Assembly: GCA_031553835.1 (NCBI GenBank)
Contig: JAVBKX010000010.1
Span: forward strand, 62,001 to 126,000
DNA length: 64,000 nt
Source: JAVBKX01 sp031553835
Lineage (GTDB): Bacteria; Bacteroidota; Bacteroidia; Bacteroidales; Azobacteroidaceae
Direction of reading: 5' to 3'
The notes under the pieces were generated by a model that did not search any database, was not told the origin of the DNA, and was given only the letters and a program-made list of their open reading frames with translations. Shown here in pieces: positions 60,327-64,000 of this stretch. Numbering within the stretch: position 1 is the first letter of the stretch; each line of letters opens with the position of its first letter. The position numbers and the translations under genes are program-made.

Positions 60327-62492
60327 ATGAGATCTTGTCTGTTAACAACATTTTTATTGTCTCTCGTTTTAATGGCGAAAGCTGAAAATTATTTGATTTC
60401 AACTCCCAATACCACTTTATTTCTGGAAGCAGAAAAAGGGAAATCACTTCATTTCCAGTATTACGGGACACGAATTTCGTCGCCACAAGAAGTATATCAC
60501 AGCGAAACGGCTTTATGGAAAAATGCCTATCCACCTTTTGGAATCGAATGCACTAAAGAAGTCGCTATACAAGTGACTCATGCCGACGGTAATATGTCGT
60601 TGGATTTATTATTTGATCAAATGACAAAAACCGAAGATGCTGATTCAGAAACCTGGAAATTCGTTTTATATGACCCCGTTTATCCCTTCAATGTAACGCT
60701 TTGCTACAAAGCATTCAAAAAAGTCGATATTATAGAGGCTTGGACTGAGATTTCTCACAATGAGAAAAAACCGGTAACACTTTATCAATTTGCATCAGCA
60801 TATATCCCTCTGAGACAAGGGAAAACCTGGCTTTCCAATTTGCATGGAACATGGACTACCGAAGCGATGCTTTCGGAAGAAGAACTGCTTCCGGGCGTGA
60901 AAATCATCAAAAATAAAGATGGCGTTCGTAACGGACAAGACGACAATCCTTGTTTTATGTTGTCATTCGGAAAAGAACCTGCTGAAAATACAGGGGCTAC
61001 CTTGGGAGCGACATTAGCATGGAGCGGCAATTATGAGATCAAATTCGACACCGATTTTTCGCACAGGTCCCATTTATTTGCGGGCATTAATGAAGATGCA
61101 TCTCAATATATTTTAATGCCTAAAGAAATTTTCCGGACTCCCGAACTGGCATTTACTTACAGTACCGAAGGCAAAGGAGGGGTCAGTCGCAATTTCCATC
61201 GCTGGGCGCGTAATTACAAACTGGCGCATGGAAATCAGCAACGCGATATTTTGCTCAACAGTTGGGAAGGTGTTTATCTGAATGTCAACCAGGAAGTCAT
61301 GAATCAAATGATGAAAGATTTTTCAGATTTAGGAGGCGAATTGTTTGTCATGGACGACGGATGGTTCGGCAACAAATATGCACGCAAAACCGATTCTTCC
61401 GGTTTAGGAGACTGGGAGGTCGATCATGAAAAACTGCCGGGAGGAATTGAAAGCCTCATCGCATCGGCCAAGTCCCACAATCTGAAATTCGGTATCTGGA
61501 TTGAGCCTGAAATGGTGAACAGCAAAAGTGAATTGTATGAAAAACATCCCAAATGGATCATTTGCCAGGACAACCGCACCCCGCACATGACAAGAGGCGG
61601 AACACAGCTGGTGCTCGATTTATCCAATCCCGAAGTGCAGGATTTCGTATTCGGAGTCGTTGACAATCTGCTGACTCAATATCCTGATATTGCTTATATC
61701 AAGTGGGATGCCAACATGGCTTTATTTAACTATGGATCTTATTATTTGCCCAAAGACAAACAATCGCATTTGTATATCGAATATCATCGCGGCTTGAATC
61801 AGGTATTGCAACGTATCCGTGCCAAATATCCGGATGTCGTAATGCAAGCCTGCGGTGGTGGTGGCGGCAAAATAAATTACGGATTTTTGCCGTATTACGA
61901 TGAATTTTGGACAAGTGACAACACGGATGCTTTGCAACGAATATATATCCAATGGGGATTCTCTCATTTTTATCCTTCCATAGCCATGGCTGCACATGTC
62001 AGCGCGGAGAAAAATCACGCTACAGGACGAGTCACCCCGTTAAAATATCGTTTTGATGTCGCAATGTCGGGACGTTTAGGAATGGAACTTCAGCCCAAAG
62101 ATATGTCGCCCGAAGACCTGGCTTTTTCAAAAAAAGCCATTGCCGCCTACAAAGAAATACGCCCCATTGTACAATCAGGCGACCAATACCGCCTCATTTC
62201 GCCCTATGAACAACAAGGCGTAGCTTCGTTGATGTATGTTACTGATGATAAAAAAGAGGCCGTTTTCTTCGTTTATAAAACAGAACATTTGCGTTACCAA
62301 ATGACACCCCGGTTCAAAATGGCCGGACTGGATGCCGGAAAAACATACAAATTGCAGGAAGTAAATGCCGGCAACAACAACTTAAAACAAGAAGGAAAAA
62401 CAGTAAGCGGCAAGTACCTGATGGAAGAAGGCATAGATTTGGATTTAGGGTCTGAGTACGCCAGCCAAGTAATTCGTTTAACAGCAATATAA
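60327..62492 (+). CDS. GH36 alpha-galactosidase, exported
   Basis: I chose the ATG at 60327 (MRSCLLTTFLLSLVLMAKA, signal peptide), giving 721 residues. The upstream open frame starts with a TTG and lacks a signal sequence. The N-terminal beta-sandwich is followed by a TIM barrel with DDGWFGNKYARKTDSSGLGDW, GIWIEPEMV, IKWDANM (D461, nucleophile) and WTSDNTDALQR (D531, acid/base), the classic GH36 signature. It removes terminal alpha-galactose. It ends 23 bases before a convergent gene. Confidence 0.95.
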   Translation: MRSCLLTTFLLSLVLMAKAENYLISTPNTTLFLEAEKGKSLHFQYYGTRISSPQEVYHSETALWKNAYPPFGIECTKEVAIQVTHADGNMSLDLLFDQMTKTEDADSETWKFVLYDPVYPFNVTLCYKAFKKVDIIEAWTEISHNEKKPVTLYQFASAYIPLRQGKTWLSNLHGTWTTEAMLSEEELLPGVKIIKNKDGVRNGQDDNPCFMLSFGKEPAENTGATLGATLAWSGNYEIKFDTDFSHRSHLFAGINEDASQYILMPKEIFRTPELAFTYSTEGKGGVSRNFHRWARNYKLAHGNQQRDILLNSWEGVYLNVNQEVMNQMMKDFSDLGGELFVMDDGWFGNKYARKTDSSGLGDWEVDHEKLPGGIESLIASAKSHNLKFGIWIEPEMVNSKSELYEKHPKWIICQDNRTPHMTRGGTQLVLDLSNPEVQDFVFGVVDNLLTQYPDIAYIKWDANMALFNYGSYYLPKDKQSHLYIEYHRGLNQVLQRIRAKYPDVVMQACGGGGGKINYGFLPYYDEFWTSDNTDALQRIYIQWGFSHFYPSIAMAAHVSAEKNHATGRVTPLKYRFDVAMSGRLGMELQPKDMSPEDLAFSKKAIAAYKEIRPIVQSGDQYRLISPYEQQGVASLMYVTDDKKEAVFFVYKTEHLRYQMTPRFKMAGLDAGKTYKLQEVNAGNNNLKQEGKTVSGKYLMEEGIDLDLGSEYASQVIRLTAI

Positions 62493-62515
62493 ACCGCGAT
62501 GCAATAGGTGCCTGT

Positions 62516-64000
62516 TTATTTATGCAGGTATTTTAATGTATATTGATGTCCTCCATTTTCCTTGACCCGGATGAGATAAATTCCTGATTTTAAAACGGCA
62601 GAACAGGAAGTCTCATCCAAGGTCATGGTTTGAACCTCTTTCCCCATAATATCGAAAACAGTAATGGCAGCCGTGCATTGTGCTGCGATAACAATACTTC
62701 CATTACCGGAAGAAACAGTTACTTCAGGCATTTTTTCAGACACATCTTCAATACTCAAAGGCGCTGGCACCGAAACAATACAGGTCGATTCTTTCCCGGC
62801 ACTAAAGCCGTCAGTCGCCGTGATGGCCGTTATAGTCACATCTCCGCCATTCAGCGCTGTCACAAGTCCGCCTTCATCAACCGTTACTTTCGAAGGATCG
62901 CCTGTCTTAAAGGAAATGGTTTTACCCGGAATAATCGAAACAGCTTTCAACTGATATGTTTTTCCTATTTTCAAAGACAATGTCTGAGGCAATTCCACAA
63001 TCATATCCACATCAACAGGCAGCTCCTGATATTGGAATACAGGAAAACCATCCGCCTCTATTTTCCATACAGATTCCATATTCCATGACAAACTCTCATA
63101 AAATGATTTGGTTTTCAAATCCGCCAAAGACTTACTCCCGCCATGTTTCAAATTTGGGCCTACGCTGTAATTGTTGACAGAGATGGGCATTCCATTCATT
63201 TTCGATTTATCGTACCCATAATTATTGATCAGTTTAGTCACATTTAGCCGGCCCCCATCATTTGCTAAAATACGATATGCATTTCCTCCCTTAATATTGC
63301 AAGCCATTGATACATTATTTTCCACAATATTATTGATTCCACCATCGATCAAGGAAAGAATTCCTCCCGCATTGGAACTTTGCGATACAATCAACCCCAC
63401 AAAATATGAATTTTTAAGTGTCAGGTCTTTAGTTGTTCCCAAAATTCCACCCACCTGAGTTGCCCGCGTTTTCACCGATGTGTAGGCATAGCAATTCATC
63501 AATGTGGATGGCCCTCCGTCCGAATCGGCTCCTCCGGCAATACTACCAACATGATCATTGCCTTCCACATAACCCGCAACATAACATTGATCGATCACAG
63601 TTCCGCTTACACGTCCTGCCACAGCGCCTACATCATTTTGTCCGATAACGGAAACATTCTCCAAACCCACATTTTTGATAATCGCCGTTTTTGCATATCC
63701 GAACAAGCCTACGCGATTGGCGCCGGAGTTCCTGCATTTTAGATTTTTAATTACTTTACCATTACCATCGAATATCCCAAAAAAAGGGTTATTATCATTT
63801 CCTACCGGCGTCCAATCCCGGGTCAATACAATGTCATTCGACAAGATATAATGTCCTCCCAAATTCTGCGCCATTGCTTTCAATCCTGCTTCTGTCTTAA
63901 TCATTACCGGAGAAGACACCGGAACCGGCGTTGCATCTCCCTCCGGAGGACAAATTTGCATCAATGCAGGAATACCGGATGCATCATAACAGGAAATCGC
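62516..64000 (-). CDS. T9SS-exported GLUG/Ig-like surface protein (C-terminal part)
   Basis: The frame is open to the window edge, so the N-terminus is missing. Most of the visible part (about 63100-63900) consists of GLUG-type repeats, such as GVGLFGYAKTAI-like and NDHVGSIAGGADSDGG, typical of Bacteroidota adhesins. An Ig-like Big_2 domain follows (SLKIGKTYQLKAVSIIPGKT, VTALNGGDVTITAIT). The C-terminus (SIVIAAQCTAAITVFDIMGK, LKSGIYLIRVKENGG) is a T9SS type A sorting domain. The protein is probably a cell-surface adhesin or glycan-binding protein. The neighbouring glycosidase run is convergent, so no operon link is visible. Confidence 0.8.
   Translation of the reverse strand, partial: AISCYDASGIPALMQICPPEGDATPVPVSSPVMIKTEAGLKAMAQNLGGHYILSNDIVLTRDWTPVGNDNNPFFGIFDGNGKVIKNLKCRNSGANRVGLFGYAKTAIIKNVGLENVSVIGQNDVGAVAGRVSGTVIDQCYVAGYVEGNDHVGSIAGGADSDGGPSTLMNCYAYTSVKTRATQVGGILGTTKDLTLKNSYFVGLIVSQSSNAGGILSLIDGGINNIVENNVSMACNIKGGNAYRILANDGGRLNVTKLINNYGYDKSKMNGMPISVNNYSVGPNLKHGGSKSLADLKTKSFYESLSWNMESVWKIEADGFPVFQYQELPVDVDMIVELPQTLSLKIGKTYQLKAVSIIPGKTISFKTGDPSKVTVDEGGLVTALNGGDVTITAITATDGFSAGKESTCIVSVPAPLSIEDVSEKMPEVTVSSGNGSIVIAAQCTAAITVFDIMGKEVQTMTLDETSCSAVLKSGIYLIRVKENGGHQYTLKYLHK

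Overview
The window comes from a member of the Bacteroidota, most likely Bacteroidales. The evidence is an AT-rich sequence with TAnnTTTG-type promoters, a SusC/SusD pair next to a hybrid two-component regulator, BspA-like and FG-GAP surface proteins, several type IX secretion (T9SS) C-terminal sorting domains, and a str/S10/spc ribosomal order in which tuf is absent and fusA runs into rpsJ. No rRNA, tRNA, CRISPR array, transposase or integrase was seen. No gene-free stretch exceeds about 225 bases.

Region 1 (1-13600, minus strand) is one long ribosomal protein block: rpsL, rpsG, fusA, rpsJ, rplC, rplD, rplW, rplB, rpsS, rplV, rpsC, rplP, rpmC, rpsQ, rplN, rplX, rplE, rpsN, rpsH, rplF, rplR, rpsE, rpmD, rplO and the start of secY. 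A well-formed promoter lies upstream of rpsL. Its eight wider gaps (81-199 nt) all hold the same odd architecture: a left arm of short tandem words, a small loop, and a right arm made of the complementary words. All other gaps are 38 nt or less. This is the most unusual signal in the window.

Region 2 (13600-17650) has a small exported membrane-anchored protein, ruvB overlapping a polysaccharide flippase gene, and cysK convergent with them.

Region 3 (17850-29544) holds a clan GH-D glycosidase, a 1640-residue FG-GAP protein built of three tandem ~510-residue modules, a tail-fibre-like protein, a lipoprotein and a secreted GxSxG hydrolase.

Region 4 (29553-36411) is regulatory. A NarL-type regulator and TPR histidine kinase are divergent from a frameshifted BspA-like gene. 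A perfect 20-bp inverted repeat abuts the -33 elements of both promoters. An OmpR-type regulator, kinase and PepSY-like protein follow.

Region 5 (36493-49666) is a polysaccharide utilisation locus: SusC, SusD, GH43, an FG-GAP protein and a second GH43, closed by a strong terminator, with a divergent hybrid two-component regulator. The two GH43 enzymes suggest arabinan or another arabinose/xylose-containing glycan.

Region 6 (49799-53131) is a nitrosative-stress module: an HcpR-like Crp/Fnr regulator divergent from hcp (hybrid cluster protein) and a ferredoxin-like partner, with a near-perfect TGTCRC-N4-GCGACA palindrome between them.

Region 7 (53278-62492) is a run of four exported glycosidases (GH92, a GH95-like protein, GH95, GH36) that would trim terminal mannose, fucose and galactose. 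The window ends inside a T9SS-exported GLUG/Ig-like protein.
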